Source of the DNA: Ndongobacter massiliensis
Lineage (GTDB): Bacteria > Bacillota > Clostridia > Tissierellales > Peptoniphilaceae
DNA length: 64,000 nucleotides
Assembly (NCBI RefSeq): GCF_900120375.1
Contig: NZ_LT635480.1
Location: forward strand, 1,494,840-1,558,839
Direction: 5' to 3'
Each line of letters begins with the position of its first letter. The first letter of the stretch is position 1. The notes beneath the pieces were generated by a model, which saw only the letters and a program-made list of their open reading frames with translations, did no database searches and was not told the DNA's origin. This document shows positions 34,020 through 42,688 of this stretch, piece by piece. Both the position numbers and the translations under genes were made by a program.

Positions 34020-34787
34020 TTAATCGTACCAGGCGCGCAATTCCTCTGGTGTGAGTGCTTTCCGTTCTTCAACGGTGTAATCTCCGATGATGCGCCCGGC
34101 GGAAAGCACCAAAGTCCGGTTCCCGTTCTCCAGCGCATCGGTGATATTGTGCGTAATCATCATCGTCGTCACGCCGGCTTTTCCGACAAATCGATTCGTG
34201 AGCTCGATGATGCGCTTCGACGTCTGCGGATCCAGCGCCGCCGTATGCTCATCGAGGAGCAGCAGCTTCGGTTCCGAAATAATTTCCATGACCAAAGACA
34301 CCGCTTGACGCTGTCCGCCGGAGAGCAAGCCGATTTTTGTATCCATGCGCAGTTCCAGCCCCATATCCAGTGAACAGAGCAATTCATAGAAAAATTTATA
34401 GTCTTTCTTGTTGAGTGGAAACAGCGAAGGCGCAGCTTTTCTTGTGTAAGCAAGCGCGAGATTTTCCGCAATCGTCAAATTGGGCGCCGTTCCCATCTGC
34501 GGATCCTGAAAAATGCGGTTGATTTGCAATGCGCGTTTGTAATCCCGCTCATACGTAATGTCTTCTCCGTCCAAAAGAATCACGCCGTCATCGACTTCAA
34601 ACATGCCGCAGATGGCATTGAACAGCGTGCTCTTGCCCGCACCGTTTGAGCCCAAAAGCGTCACAAAATCGCCACGCTCCAACTCTAAATCCAAATGATC
34701 CAATCCGATTTTTTCATTGGACGTCCCCGGGAAAAAGACTTTCGTCAAATTGCGAATTTGCAGCATTGGCACCTTATTCGTCTTCAT
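34020..34787 (-). CDS. ABC transporter ATP-binding protein (partner of the fused SBP-permease)
   Basis: A 255-residue ATPase. Walker A GSNGAGKST, Q-loop RIFQDPQMGTAPNLTIAENL, signature LLSGGQRQAVSLVMEII, Walker B LLLLDEHTAALDP, and H-loop THNITDAL. The DEHTAALDP form (His after DE) is characteristic of ATPases that accompany ABC_sub_bind-type importers. Start at 34787 (MKTNKVPMLQI) with AAGGAG upstream; it overlaps the preceding permease-fusion gene by 14 bases, so the pair is one coupled unit. Confidence 0.9.
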   Translation of the reverse strand: MKTNKVPMLQIRNLTKVFFPGTSNEKIGLDHLDLELERGDFVTLLGSNGAGKSTLFNAICGMFEVDDGVILLDGEDITYERDYKRALQINRIFQDPQMGTAPNLTIAENLALAYTRKAAPSLFPLNKKDYKFFYELLCSLDMGLELRMDTKIGLLSGGQRQAVSLVMEIISEPKLLLLDEHTAALDPQTSKRIIELTNRFVGKAGVTTMMITHNITDALENGNRTLVLSAGRIIGDYTVEERKALTPEELRAWYD

Positions 34788-36819
34788 GCTCGGCTCCTTT
34801 TTCCTCCGCGCCGTCCCGTACATCCGGCGTATTCGCATCCGCTTCCAGAAGGCGCATCCCCGGTTTTTTCGGGTCCGTCTCCCATTCTTTATTTTCTTTC
34901 ATGCGCATCATCAGCGCACGATGGCGAATCTTTTTCTTGCGCCGTTCCCGCATCCGCTGGATCGACGGGAACATCAGTGCGACAATAACGATGGCGGTCG
35001 AAATCAGGTTCATGCCGTACGAGGGCAAAATGTCGAATTTCAACGCAATCGCTACGATGTAGCGGTACAAAACGGAGCCGAAAATCGTCGTCAACAGTCC
35101 CTTGGTGACCCCGTCGCGCCCCAGAAGCGTCTCCCCGATAATAATCGCTGCCAATCCCACGACGAGGATGCCCGTGCCCATATTTACATCGGCAAAGGCG
35201 TTGTAATGGCAGATCATGGCGCCGGATAGGCCCGCCAGTGCGTTGCCTACGGCAAGCCCGAGTGTTTTCATAAGATCCGTATTGATGGACGAATGGCGTA
35301 CCAGAACGTCATTGTCACCCGTTGCACGCAGAGTCAAACCGGTACGTGTATGGAAAAATATCGAAAAGAAGAGCACGCACAGCGCCGCGCCGCCAAGGCT
35401 GACGAGGGTGCGCGCGAGACTCTCGCTGCCCAGCAGATTCGTCAGGGGCGTGAATATCGTATTCATATTGATGAGCGACAAATTCGCCTTTCCGCCCATA
35501 ATGAACAAATTCACGGTGTACAATCCGGTCATCGTCAAGATGCCGGCTAAGATGGACGGAATGGAAAACTTCGTATGTAAGACTCCGGTCGCCACTCCGG
35601 CGGAACCACCGGCGAGGAATGCCGCCACCATTGCCAAAAATGGATGCCCGGCGGCCGTCAATACACCGGCAACCACCATGCCCAGCGTAAAACTGCCCTG
35701 CGTGGTCATATCGGGAATGTTCAAAATGCGGAAGGGAATGTACAGACCCAGCCCCAAAATTCCGTAGAGCAGTCCCAACTGCAACGCGCCCGCCAACTGC
35801 GTCGTCAGAGCGCCGTTATTTTCTTCTTTCGACGTCTCGGATTCGACAAATTCAATTTCGTTTTTTAAGTCCTCGGGCACTTTCAGTCCCAGCGCCTCGG
35901 CCTGTGTCCGATTCAGAATCTTCGTACTCTTTTCCACTTTTTCCGGCGGATTATCGGATAGCGGCGAACCCTCTAAAATGCGCACCGCCATTTCGCCCGC
36001 CTGTCGTCCGAGATCGGCGTAACGCAGACCGACCGTACCCGTGCCGCCGGATTCCACCATCGTCGTCGCGCCGGGAAAAACCGGTTTTTTATAGCGTTCT
36101 GCCACCTGACGGAAGGTCGGCATGGCGGAAGCGACATTATTGTCCGTCGGCGTGTAGAAGATATCGACGTCCGGCGCCAAACTCTCCGCCACCTGCTGCA
36201 ACTCGGACGTATTGGTGATCGTCTTCTCCTTCCACGTCAAACCGCGTTCTTCAATAATTTTTTTCGCCTCTTCCACCTGCACAATCGAATTGACTTCCGC
36301 CGAGGTGTAGACGATGCCCACGGTCTTTAATCCCGGATAAAGTTCCTGTGCAAAATCGAGAATCTTCGAAAAATCGACCATATCGGACACGCCGGTGCAA
36401 TTTGCGCCCGCTTCGTCCCACGACGGACAGAGTTTTGCCGATACGGGATCGGTGACCGCCGAGAAAACGATGGGGATATCCTTGGTCGTCGTGGCAGCGA
36501 TTTGTGCCGGACCCGTCGCAATCGGAAGAATCAGATCCGGATTTTGCGAGACCACTTCCTGCATCACACTGTTGAGTAGAGACGAGTCTCCATTGGCATT
36601 TTTGACATCGATGGTGATGGAATCCCCATATTTTTCCCGCAGCACCTCAATAATGCCGTCCCGCGTCTCATTAAGGGCAAGATGATCCATCGGCAGCACG
36701 ATGGAAACGTGTTTGGCAGGCGCCGCCGGTTCTTGTGAGGCGGCCCATACCGCCCCGCCGGGTCCCAAGAGAAAAAGCAGCGTGCATACTGCGACAATCC
36801 ATTTTCGCATTCGTTTCAT
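34774..36819 (-). CDS. Fused ABC substrate-binding protein and permease
   Basis: A 681-residue fusion. Residues 1-30 are a Sec signal (VAVCTLLFLLG, AxA-like VWAAS) without a lipobox Cys. Residues about 38-330 are an ABC_sub_bind (TrpX-like) domain: SIVLPMDHLALNETRDGI, PDLILPIATGPAQIAA, FYTPTDNNVASAMP. Residues about 345-630 are a BPD_transp_2 permease with about nine helices, including NIPDMTTQGSFTLG and LAAIIIGETLLG. The tail (630-681) is charged. Nine helices would place the binding domain outside and the tail inside. These functions are normally three separate genes. Ligand unknown; relatives have been linked to tryptophan or other small molecules. AAGGAG precedes the ATG. Confidence 0.88.
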   Translation of the reverse strand: MKRMRKWIVAVCTLLFLLGPGGAVWAASQEPAAPAKHVSIVLPMDHLALNETRDGIIEVLREKYGDSITIDVKNANGDSSLLNSVMQEVVSQNPDLILPIATGPAQIAATTTKDIPIVFSAVTDPVSAKLCPSWDEAGANCTGVSDMVDFSKILDFAQELYPGLKTVGIVYTSAEVNSIVQVEEAKKIIEERGLTWKEKTITNTSELQQVAESLAPDVDIFYTPTDNNVASAMPTFRQVAERYKKPVFPGATTMVESGGTGTVGLRYADLGRQAGEMAVRILEGSPLSDNPPEKVEKSTKILNRTQAEALGLKVPEDLKNEIEFVESETSKEENNGALTTQLAGALQLGLLYGILGLGLYIPFRILNIPDMTTQGSFTLGMVVAGVLTAAGHPFLAMVAAFLAGGSAGVATGVLHTKFSIPSILAGILTMTGLYTVNLFIMGGKANLSLINMNTIFTPLTNLLGSESLARTLVSLGGAALCVLFFSIFFHTRTGLTLRATGDNDVLVRHSSINTDLMKTLGLAVGNALAGLSGAMICHYNAFADVNMGTGILVVGLAAIIIGETLLGRDGVTKGLLTTIFGSVLYRYIVAIALKFDILPSYGMNLISTAIVIVALMFPSIQRMRERRKKKIRHRALMMRMKENKEWETDPKKPGMRLLEADANTPDVRDGAEEKGAEHEDE

Positions 36820-36879
36820 AAGCACTCCTTATGATTTTTATAGGCAGATCGTATCACGTAGCCCATGGAATCAAGACGG

Positions 36880-37593
36880 TTATGCGCCCAGATACGCACG
36901 GCGTACGCTTTCATCCGCTTCCATTTCCGCCGCCGTCCCTTCCGCCACGATGGTGCCCGTTTCCAACACATAAACGCGGTCGGAAACCTGCATCGCCATG
37001 CGGGCATTTTGTTCCACGACAAGCAGGGAAACTCCTTCTTCGTGCAAGTGGCGAATCACGCGAAAGACCTCTTTTACAAACAGCGGCGACAGTCCCATCG
37101 ACGGCTCATCCAGGATGATGAGGCGTGGATGCGACATCATCGCACGGCCGATGGCAAGCATCTGCTGCTCACCGCCGGAAAGGGTGCCGGCTTCCTGTTC
37201 CCGCCGCTCACGTAAAATGGGAAACACTTTCAGAATGCGTGCCAGTCTTTCCTGTTGTTCGCCAAGTGATTCCTTGCTGGCATACGCGCCCAATTTCAAA
37301 TTATCCTCCACGCTGAGCGCGCGAAAAATCCGACGTCCCTCTGGCACCTGTGCAATGCCCGCCTTCAAAATTTCGTGGGCACGCTTTTTACGCAGACTCT
37401 TCCCGGCAAACAGTACCTCGCCTTCTTTTGCCGGAAGCAGTCCCGAAATCGTCTGCAGCGTCGTCGTCTTTCCGGCGCCGTTCGCACCGATCAGCGATAC
37501 GATCTCGCCTTCTTCCACGCGGAGGCTGACCCCTTTGACGGCATGGATCGCGCCGTAGCTGACATGGAGATTATGCACTTCCAACAAGGCCAT
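36880..37593 (-). CDS. livF: LIV-type ABC transporter ATP-binding protein LivF (second system)
   Basis: A 237-residue ATPase: Walker A GANGAGKTT, LivF-typical VPEGRRIFRALSVEDNL, signature LSGGEQQMLAIGRAMM, Walker B LIILDEPSMGL and EQNARMAM. RBS AAGGAGGAG lies inside the end of livG, which it overlaps by 23 bases. It is the last of five liv genes; the fused importer gene begins 60 bases later. Confidence 0.93.
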   Translation of the reverse strand: MALLEVHNLHVSYGAIHAVKGVSLRVEEGEIVSLIGANGAGKTTTLQTISGLLPAKEGEVLFAGKSLRKKRAHEILKAGIAQVPEGRRIFRALSVEDNLKLGAYASKESLGEQQERLARILKVFPILRERREQEAGTLSGGEQQMLAIGRAMMSHPRLIILDEPSMGLSPLFVKEVFRVIRHLHEEGVSLLVVEQNARMAMQVSDRVYVLETGTIVAEGTAAEMEADESVRRAYLGA

Positions 37594-38365
37594 CTTCTCC
37601 TCCTTCTTCGCCCAAATAGGCGGTAACGACTTCCTTGCGACGCACCACTTCCTGCGGATCGCCCTGGGCGATTACGCGCCCGTGATCCATAACGATCAGC
37701 CGCTCGCAAATGCCCAGCACCAATTTCATGTCGTGTTCAATCAAAAGCACAGTGATTGCAAACTGCTCGCGAATCAGTGCGATCGTTCGCATCAATTCTT
37801 CCGTTTCCGTCGGATTCATGCCAGCCGCCGGTTCATCCAACAGCAACAGCTTCGGATGTGTCGCCAGCGCTCGTGCAATTTCCAATTTCCGTTGGTCTCC
37901 ATACGGCAGCGATGCGGCTTCCTGTCCCGCAACGCTGTCCAATCCGAACAAGGCCAACAATTCCATCGCCCGGTCCCGCATCGCCCGTTCTTCGCGCCAG
38001 TAGCGCGGCAGGCGGAACATCCCCTCGGTCTTGCTGTAGTGCATCTGCGGATTGAGCGCCACCAAGATATTCTGCAGGATGGAAAGATAACCGAACAGGC
38101 GGATATTCTGAAAGGTGCGCGCAATGCCGCGTTCCACCAGTTGATGCGGCGCGCTCTTTCCCAAAGATTGTCCATCAAAGACCACGCGTCCCGACGTCGG
38201 CACATACATTCCGGTCAAAACGTTAAAAACGGATGTCTTCCCGGCGCCGTTCGGCCCGATCAGTCCCGTCAGGCTGCCGGTTTCCAAGGAAAAGCTGACG
38301 TCCTCCACGGCGTGAATGCCGCCGAAAATCAAGCTGATCGATTCCAGTTTCAAAATCTCATTCAT
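37571..38365 (-). CDS. livG: LIV-type ABC transporter ATP-binding protein LivG (second system)
   Basis: A 264-residue ATPase with GPNGAGKTSV, ARTFQNIRLFGYLSI, LPYGDQRKLEIARALA, LLLLDEPAAGMNPTE and IEHDMKLV, the LivG set. The C-terminus is extended by about 10 residues compared with the first system's LivG. It overlaps the livM stop by 8 bases. Confidence 0.93.
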   Translation of the reverse strand: MNEILKLESISLIFGGIHAVEDVSFSLETGSLTGLIGPNGAGKTSVFNVLTGMYVPTSGRVVFDGQSLGKSAPHQLVERGIARTFQNIRLFGYLSILQNILVALNPQMHYSKTEGMFRLPRYWREERAMRDRAMELLALFGLDSVAGQEAASLPYGDQRKLEIARALATHPKLLLLDEPAAGMNPTETEELMRTIALIREQFAITVLLIEHDMKLVLGICERLIVMDHGRVIAQGDPQEVVRRKEVVTAYLGEEGGEDGLVGSA

Positions 38366-39419
38366 CGCCCGCTCCCTTCGTTTGCCGCCGATGGTCCGGA
38401 GTTGTCGCGCGGTTCTTCGCCGCTTCTCGCGTCTTCGGCGGGAATAGCCGAGCTATGACTTTCGACAGCTGAAACTCCTCGCGCCCAAGCAGCCCCATCG
38501 GGCGGAAGATCATCAACAAAACTAGAATCAGAGCGTAGAGGATCATGCGGTACTCGTTGAAGCTGCGCAGCAGTTCCGGCAACAGTGTCAGCACAATGGC
38601 GGAAAGGGTAGAGCCGGTAAAGGAACCCATGCCGCCCAAGACGACCATGACCAGCAGGTTGATTGACTGATTATAATCGAAATATGCGGCGGTGATGGCA
38701 CCGATGTTCGCAGCATACATCGTCCCAGCGATGCCGGCGAATACGGCGGATAGGGTAAAAGCGAAGGTCTTGGTGCGCGTCGTATCGACACCGGCTGCGG
38801 CGGCGGCAATTTCGTCCTCGCGAATTGCCAGAACGACGCGACCATGGCGACTCGTCATGATGGAAAACATCAGGGCGACACTGGCGCACATTAAAAAGAA
38901 AATCAGCGTGAAATTCTGCATTTTGGGAATGCCCTGCAGCCCCTGCGCCCCGCCGGTGAAGTCGAAGTATTGAATGAGCACGCGAATAATTTCTCCGAAT
39001 CCGAGGGTGATAATGGCCAAGTAATCGCCTTTCAGGCGCAGTGCTGGGATGCCGATCAGAAAACCGACGACACCCGCGCAAAGCCCACCGATGAGCAGCG
39101 CCGGGAAGTACGCGGCAGCTCCCTCCCAGGGCACAGCTTTCAGGAAAAGTGCGCCGGCATAGGCGCCGACACTCATAAAACCGGCATGACCCAAGTTAAT
39201 TTGCCCCAGACAACCCACGGTGATGTTCAAGCTGGTCGCCAATATAATATTGATACAGATGAAATTAATGACCGAGCTCCAGTGCGAACGGATGATGCCG
39301 CGATCCGCGCCCAACATATTGCTTAAAATGCCGTCTTTTTGCAGACCGGCGAGGACAAAGTAGAGGAAAAGCAACAGAAAAACGGTGGCAACGTAGGTTT
39401 GCTTCTTATTTCTTGTCAT
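38358..39419 (-). CDS. livM: LIV-type ABC transporter permease LivM (second system)
   Basis: A 353-residue permease with about 9-10 helices, RLKGDYLAIITLGFGEIIRVL, REDEIAAAAAGVD and VLGGMGSFTGSTLSA. The C-terminal 40 residues are basic and cytoplasmic. I start it at 39419 (MTRNKKQTYV), 4 bases after livH; an ATG at 39446 overlapping livH by 23 bases has no better ribosome site. Confidence 0.9.
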   Translation of the reverse strand: MTRNKKQTYVATVFLLLFLYFVLAGLQKDGILSNMLGADRGIIRSHWSSVINFICINIILATSLNITVGCLGQINLGHAGFMSVGAYAGALFLKAVPWEGAAAYFPALLIGGLCAGVVGFLIGIPALRLKGDYLAIITLGFGEIIRVLIQYFDFTGGAQGLQGIPKMQNFTLIFFLMCASVALMFSIMTSRHGRVVLAIREDEIAAAAAGVDTTRTKTFAFTLSAVFAGIAGTMYAANIGAITAAYFDYNQSINLLVMVVLGGMGSFTGSTLSAIVLTLLPELLRSFNEYRMILYALILVLLMIFRPMGLLGREEFQLSKVIARLFPPKTREAAKNRATTPDHRRQTKGAGDE

Positions 39420-39423
39420 CGTC

Positions 39424-40308
39424 TCACACTTTCTCCACGCGGTCATTGCCTAAAATGCCTGCCGGCTTGACCAAGAGCACCACAATCAAAATTCCGAATA
39501 CAAAGGCATCGGACAATTGCGAATCCAAATAGGCTTTCGTCAGCACTTCGACCACGCCCAAAATAAAGCCGCCGAGCACCGCCCCCGGAATGGAACCGAT
39601 GCCGCCCAAAACCGCAGCAATAAAGGCTTTAATGCCCAGCATGGAGCCCAAGAGCGGCGTAACCTGCGGGTAGCGGGTCAAATACAATAGTGAGCCGATC
39701 GCCGCCAAGCCGGAACCGATGGCAAAGGTGAGGGAAATGGAACGATCGACGTTAATGCCGACGAGTTCCGCTGCGCCCGCGTCTTCGCTGGTGGCAAGGA
39801 TCGCGCGCCCGAGGTTCGTGCGATTCATAAAGCCGGAAAGCAAAGCGGTTAACACCAATGTCACAAAAATGGTCGCCAGGGATGCCAGCGGAATGCGATA
39901 GGCGCCGAGCATCCATTCGCCGAGGTCGACCGCCTTCGGAAAGGGCTTTGCAGCGGTGCCGAATACGCGCATGGCCACATTTTGTAAGAGCAAACTCACG
40001 CCGATGGCGGAAATGAGATTGGAAATCCGCGGCGAATTGCGCAAGGGGCGATAGGCCACATGTTCAATGAGCATGCCGAGCACGGCACAGAGCAGAACGG
40101 CGGGAATCACACCGACCCAGGCGGGAAGCCCCATGCCGGCGGTAACGGGTACCAAAAGCAGGCAGGTATAGGCGCCGACCATGATGATGTCCCCGTGTGC
40201 GAAGTTGATGAGCTTCGCCACGCCGTACACCATGGTGTAGCCGAGGGCGACCAGCGCATAGATACTGCCCGCCTGTAATCCGTTGATCAGTTGCATGAAA
40301 AATTCCAT
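39424..40308 (-). CDS. livH: LIV-type ABC transporter permease LivH (second system)
   Basis: A 294-residue permease beginning LINGLQAGSIYALVALGYTMVYG, with AILATSEDAGAAELVGINV in the coupling loop and VLGGIGSIPGAVLGG near the C-terminus. RBS AAGGAG. It is separated from livJ by a GC-rich stem-loop with a T-run. Confidence 0.93.
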   Translation of the reverse strand: MEFFMQLINGLQAGSIYALVALGYTMVYGVAKLINFAHGDIIMVGAYTCLLLVPVTAGMGLPAWVGVIPAVLLCAVLGMLIEHVAYRPLRNSPRISNLISAIGVSLLLQNVAMRVFGTAAKPFPKAVDLGEWMLGAYRIPLASLATIFVTLVLTALLSGFMNRTNLGRAILATSEDAGAAELVGINVDRSISLTFAIGSGLAAIGSLLYLTRYPQVTPLLGSMLGIKAFIAAVLGGIGSIPGAVLGGFILGVVEVLTKAYLDSQLSDAFVFGILIVVLLVKPAGILGNDRVEKV

Positions 40309-40342
40309 GCGTACTCCTTTCTACAGCGACAACAACGTCTGG

Positions 40343-40369
40343 AAAAAGCAGCGCCCCATGGGGGCGCTG
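40343..40369 (-). terminator. Terminator-like stem-loop between livJ and livH (second system)
   Basis: Nine-bp stem CAGCGCCCC / GGGGCGCTG with a 3-base loop, followed on the minus strand by CTTTTTCC. It sits 4 bases after the livJ stop and 35 before livH. Since livH has no promoter that I can see in the remaining gap, partial read-through is expected. Confidence 0.7.
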
Positions 40370-40372
40370 TCA

Positions 40373-41581
40373 CTATTCCGAACGCTCCACCGTCTTATAG
40401 AAGGAATAGGTGCCGTCTTGCAGCGTAATAATGGAAACTGCCTTGACCGGATTGTTATTCTCATCAAAGGTCATTGACCCCGTAACGCCATTGTACTGCA
40501 GGGCTTTCAGCGCCTTGACGATGGCGGCGGCATCCGTGCTCCCCGCCTGCTTGATCGCTTCGACGAGCATATGCGCCGTATCGTAGCCCAATGCGGAGAA
40601 AGCGGTCGGACTTTCGCCGAATTTTTTCGTATAGTTGTCGACAAAACTCTTCACCTTTTCATCCTGCGAATCCGCCGCATAGTGATTGGTGAAATATACT
40701 TTCTTAGCAAGCGCGGTATCCGCGCCCAATTGCTGCAGCGTGCCGTCCCAACCGTCACCGCCCAAAATGGGACAGTCAATGCCGGCGTCTTTTGCCTGCT
40801 GTAAAATCAGTGCATCCTTTTCATAGTAATCGGGGACGACGAGTACATCGGGTTTTTTCCCTGCGATAGTCGTCAGCTGCGCGCTGAAATCTTTATCGGT
40901 GTTGCCATATTTTTCATGGGCGACAATTTCGATGCCCAGCGCTTCTGCTTCTTTTTTGAAGGCTTCCGCAATTCCGTCCGAGTAGTCGCTGCTGCTGTTG
41001 GAGAGAATCGCTGCGGTTTTCGCATCGAATTCTTCTTTTGCAAATTGTCCCAAAATGGTGCCTTGATACGGATCAATAAAACAGGCGCGGAATACATTCG
41101 GACGCCCTTCCGTGAGGTTTGCCTGCGTGCCCGTCGGCGTAATCATGGGCAGACCGCTCTCCTGCGTCTCTTCTGCGACCACATTTGTCGGCCCGGACGT
41201 CACATCGCCGATCAAAGCGACAATTTCTTCATCCATGAGCTTATGAAGGGCATTGACCGCTTCCGTCGGATCGCCTTTTTCATCCTCTAATAAAAATTCA
41301 ATTTCGTGACCGGCGATGCCGCCCGCTTCATTGATCTCTTCGAGGGCCATCTTCACGCCGTTGGTCGTGCTGACGCCGTACGTCGCCACTTCACCGGTCA
41401 GAGGACCCAAAGCGCCGATGCGTATGACATCCGCCCCCTGTGCATCAAAGCCGCTATTTTCTCCGCTTTCTTCTTTTTGTACGGCACTCGACTGTGCGCT
41501 GTCCGTTGTCGTATTGCTCCCGCCGCAGGCGCTGAGTGTCAAAGCCGCTGCGAGAAGCATAAAACCTAACTTTCTTTTCAT
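40373..41581 (-). CDS. livJ: LivJ-type ABC substrate-binding lipoprotein (second system)
   Basis: A 402-residue Peripla_BP_6 lipoprotein: lipobox TLSAC (Cys 20), Ser/Glu-rich linker to about 50, then IRIGALGPLTGEVATYG, NEAGGIAGHEIEFLLEDEKGDP and VTSGPTNVVAEETQESGLPMI. This system is closer in style to standard amino-acid LivJ than the first one. RBS GAGGAGGAAAAA. The first gene of its operon, divergent from the NYN-LOTUS gene. Confidence 0.92.
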   Translation of the reverse strand: MKRKLGFMLLAAALTLSACGGSNTTTDSAQSSAVQKEESGENSGFDAQGADVIRIGALGPLTGEVATYGVSTTNGVKMALEEINEAGGIAGHEIEFLLEDEKGDPTEAVNALHKLMDEEIVALIGDVTSGPTNVVAEETQESGLPMITPTGTQANLTEGRPNVFRACFIDPYQGTILGQFAKEEFDAKTAAILSNSSSDYSDGIAEAFKKEAEALGIEIVAHEKYGNTDKDFSAQLTTIAGKKPDVLVVPDYYEKDALILQQAKDAGIDCPILGGDGWDGTLQQLGADTALAKKVYFTNHYAADSQDEKVKSFVDNYTKKFGESPTAFSALGYDTAHMLVEAIKQAGSTDAAAIVKALKALQYNGVTGSMTFDENNNPVKAVSIITLQDGTYSFYKTVERSE

Positions 41582-41612
41582 AATTTTTCCTCCTCGAATA
41601 AATATGGTAGAA

Positions 41613-41641
41613 ATTGTAGCACGGAAGTCCCGAATTGAAAA
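41613..41641 (-). promoter_or_regulatory. Candidate promoter for the second liv operon
   Basis: Minus-strand TTTTCA (41636-41641), 17-base spacer and TACAAT (41613-41618) preceded by TGC, i.e. an extended -10. The distance to the livJ start is 32 bases. Confidence 0.5.
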
Positions 41642-41736
41642 GGGGTGGAAAACCTTCTCTCGTGATATTTTTTAGATTTTTTACATATTTTTTCGATCCT
41701 ATACTTTTCGCGTCCAAGATACTGCGCCCATCCGAC

Positions 41737-41793
41737 GTTTTCCGCTCACGACGGTTTTCCGCTATAATAGAAGAAATGGCGGGCATACCCGCC
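41737..41793 (+). promoter_or_regulatory. Candidate promoter and leader hairpin of the NYN-LOTUS gene
   Basis: TATAAT at 41763-41768 with only a weak -35. Two direct copies of GTTTTCCGCT (41737-41746 and 41754-41763, 17-base period) overlap the promoter and may be a regulator site. Just downstream, GGCGGG cata CCCGCC (41778-41793) forms a hairpin in the short leader. Confidence 0.45.
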
Positions 41794-41814
41794 GATAAAA
41801 CAGCAGGAGGAGTT

Positions 41815-42654
41815 ATGAGTGAAGAAAACCGCTATGCGGTACTGATCGACGCCGAGAATGTGTCGCCGAAATATATGAAGGTCATTTTCGATGAAATCTC
41901 CAATTACGGGGTGACGACCTATCGGCGCATTTATGGAGATTGGACAAGCACGCGCAACAGCGGATGGAAGTCGGTGCTCTTGGATAATTCGGTAACACCG
42001 ATTCAGCAATACAGTTACACCGAGGGAAAAAACGCCTCGGACAGCGCCATGATCATCGATGCGATGGATATTCTTTACACGATGAGCGTGGACGGTTTTT
42101 GTCTCGTATCGTCGGACAGCGACTTTACACGCCTGGCCTCGCGCCTGCGCGAGTCGGGCATGACGGTGATCGGCATGGGCGAAAGCAAAACGCCGAATGC
42201 TTTTATCGCCGCCTGTAACGCCTTTAAGTATTTGGATATCCTCTATGCGTCTGGCAATGAGGAGGAGGCGGAATCGGAAGCTGCGGAGGAAAAGCGCCCG
42301 GGCGTCCGCCGCAATACAAAGCGCACGGAGGCGAATGGAGACAGCGCCCGCCGCATGGCACCGAAAAAAGAGCCGGCACCGCAGCCGCAGACGAAACTTT
42401 CCACCATCCGCCGGGCGCTGCGCACGATTATTCAGGAAAACTCGGATGACAATGACTGGATTTCTCTGGCAAATCTTGGCAATCAACTGGCGAAGCGCTT
42501 CCCCGACTTTGATGTGCGCAATTACGGGCACAAGAAGTTGACGACCTTTGTCGAGTCTCTCGGCGATTTTGAAGTCGACCGTCGCATCATGTCGACGGAC
42601 GGCAAGGTACAACAGGTGTTCGTGCACACGCGGGAGCGCAACACAAAGGCGTGA
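41815..42654 (+). CDS. NYN-domain (LabA/DUF88) protein with C-terminal LOTUS/OST-HTH domain
   Basis: A 279-residue two-domain protein. Residues 5-155 are a PIN-like NYN nuclease domain with the acidic residues in VLIDAEN, NASDSAMIIDAMD and VSSDSDFTRLA intact, so metal-dependent RNase activity is plausible. A charged, Pro/Arg-rich linker (about 160-200) leads to an OST-HTH/LOTUS domain (about 200-275: TIRRALRTIIQE, WISLANLGNQLAKRFPDFDVRNYGHKKL), an RNA-binding winged helix. Such proteins are common in bacteria but poorly characterised. GGAGGAG precedes the ATG at 41815. It is followed 34 bases later by a PfkB-fold gene. Confidence 0.9.
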   Translation: MSEENRYAVLIDAENVSPKYMKVIFDEISNYGVTTYRRIYGDWTSTRNSGWKSVLLDNSVTPIQQYSYTEGKNASDSAMIIDAMDILYTMSVDGFCLVSSDSDFTRLASRLRESGMTVIGMGESKTPNAFIAACNAFKYLDILYASGNEEEAESEAAEEKRPGVRRNTKRTEANGDSARRMAPKKEPAPQPQTKLSTIRRALRTIIQENSDDNDWISLANLGNQLAKRFPDFDVRNYGHKKLTTFVESLGDFEVDRRIMSTDGKVQQVFVHTRERNTKA

Positions 42655-42688
42655 GACGGTGCATGCCCCGGAAAAGGTAGGAGGCTTT

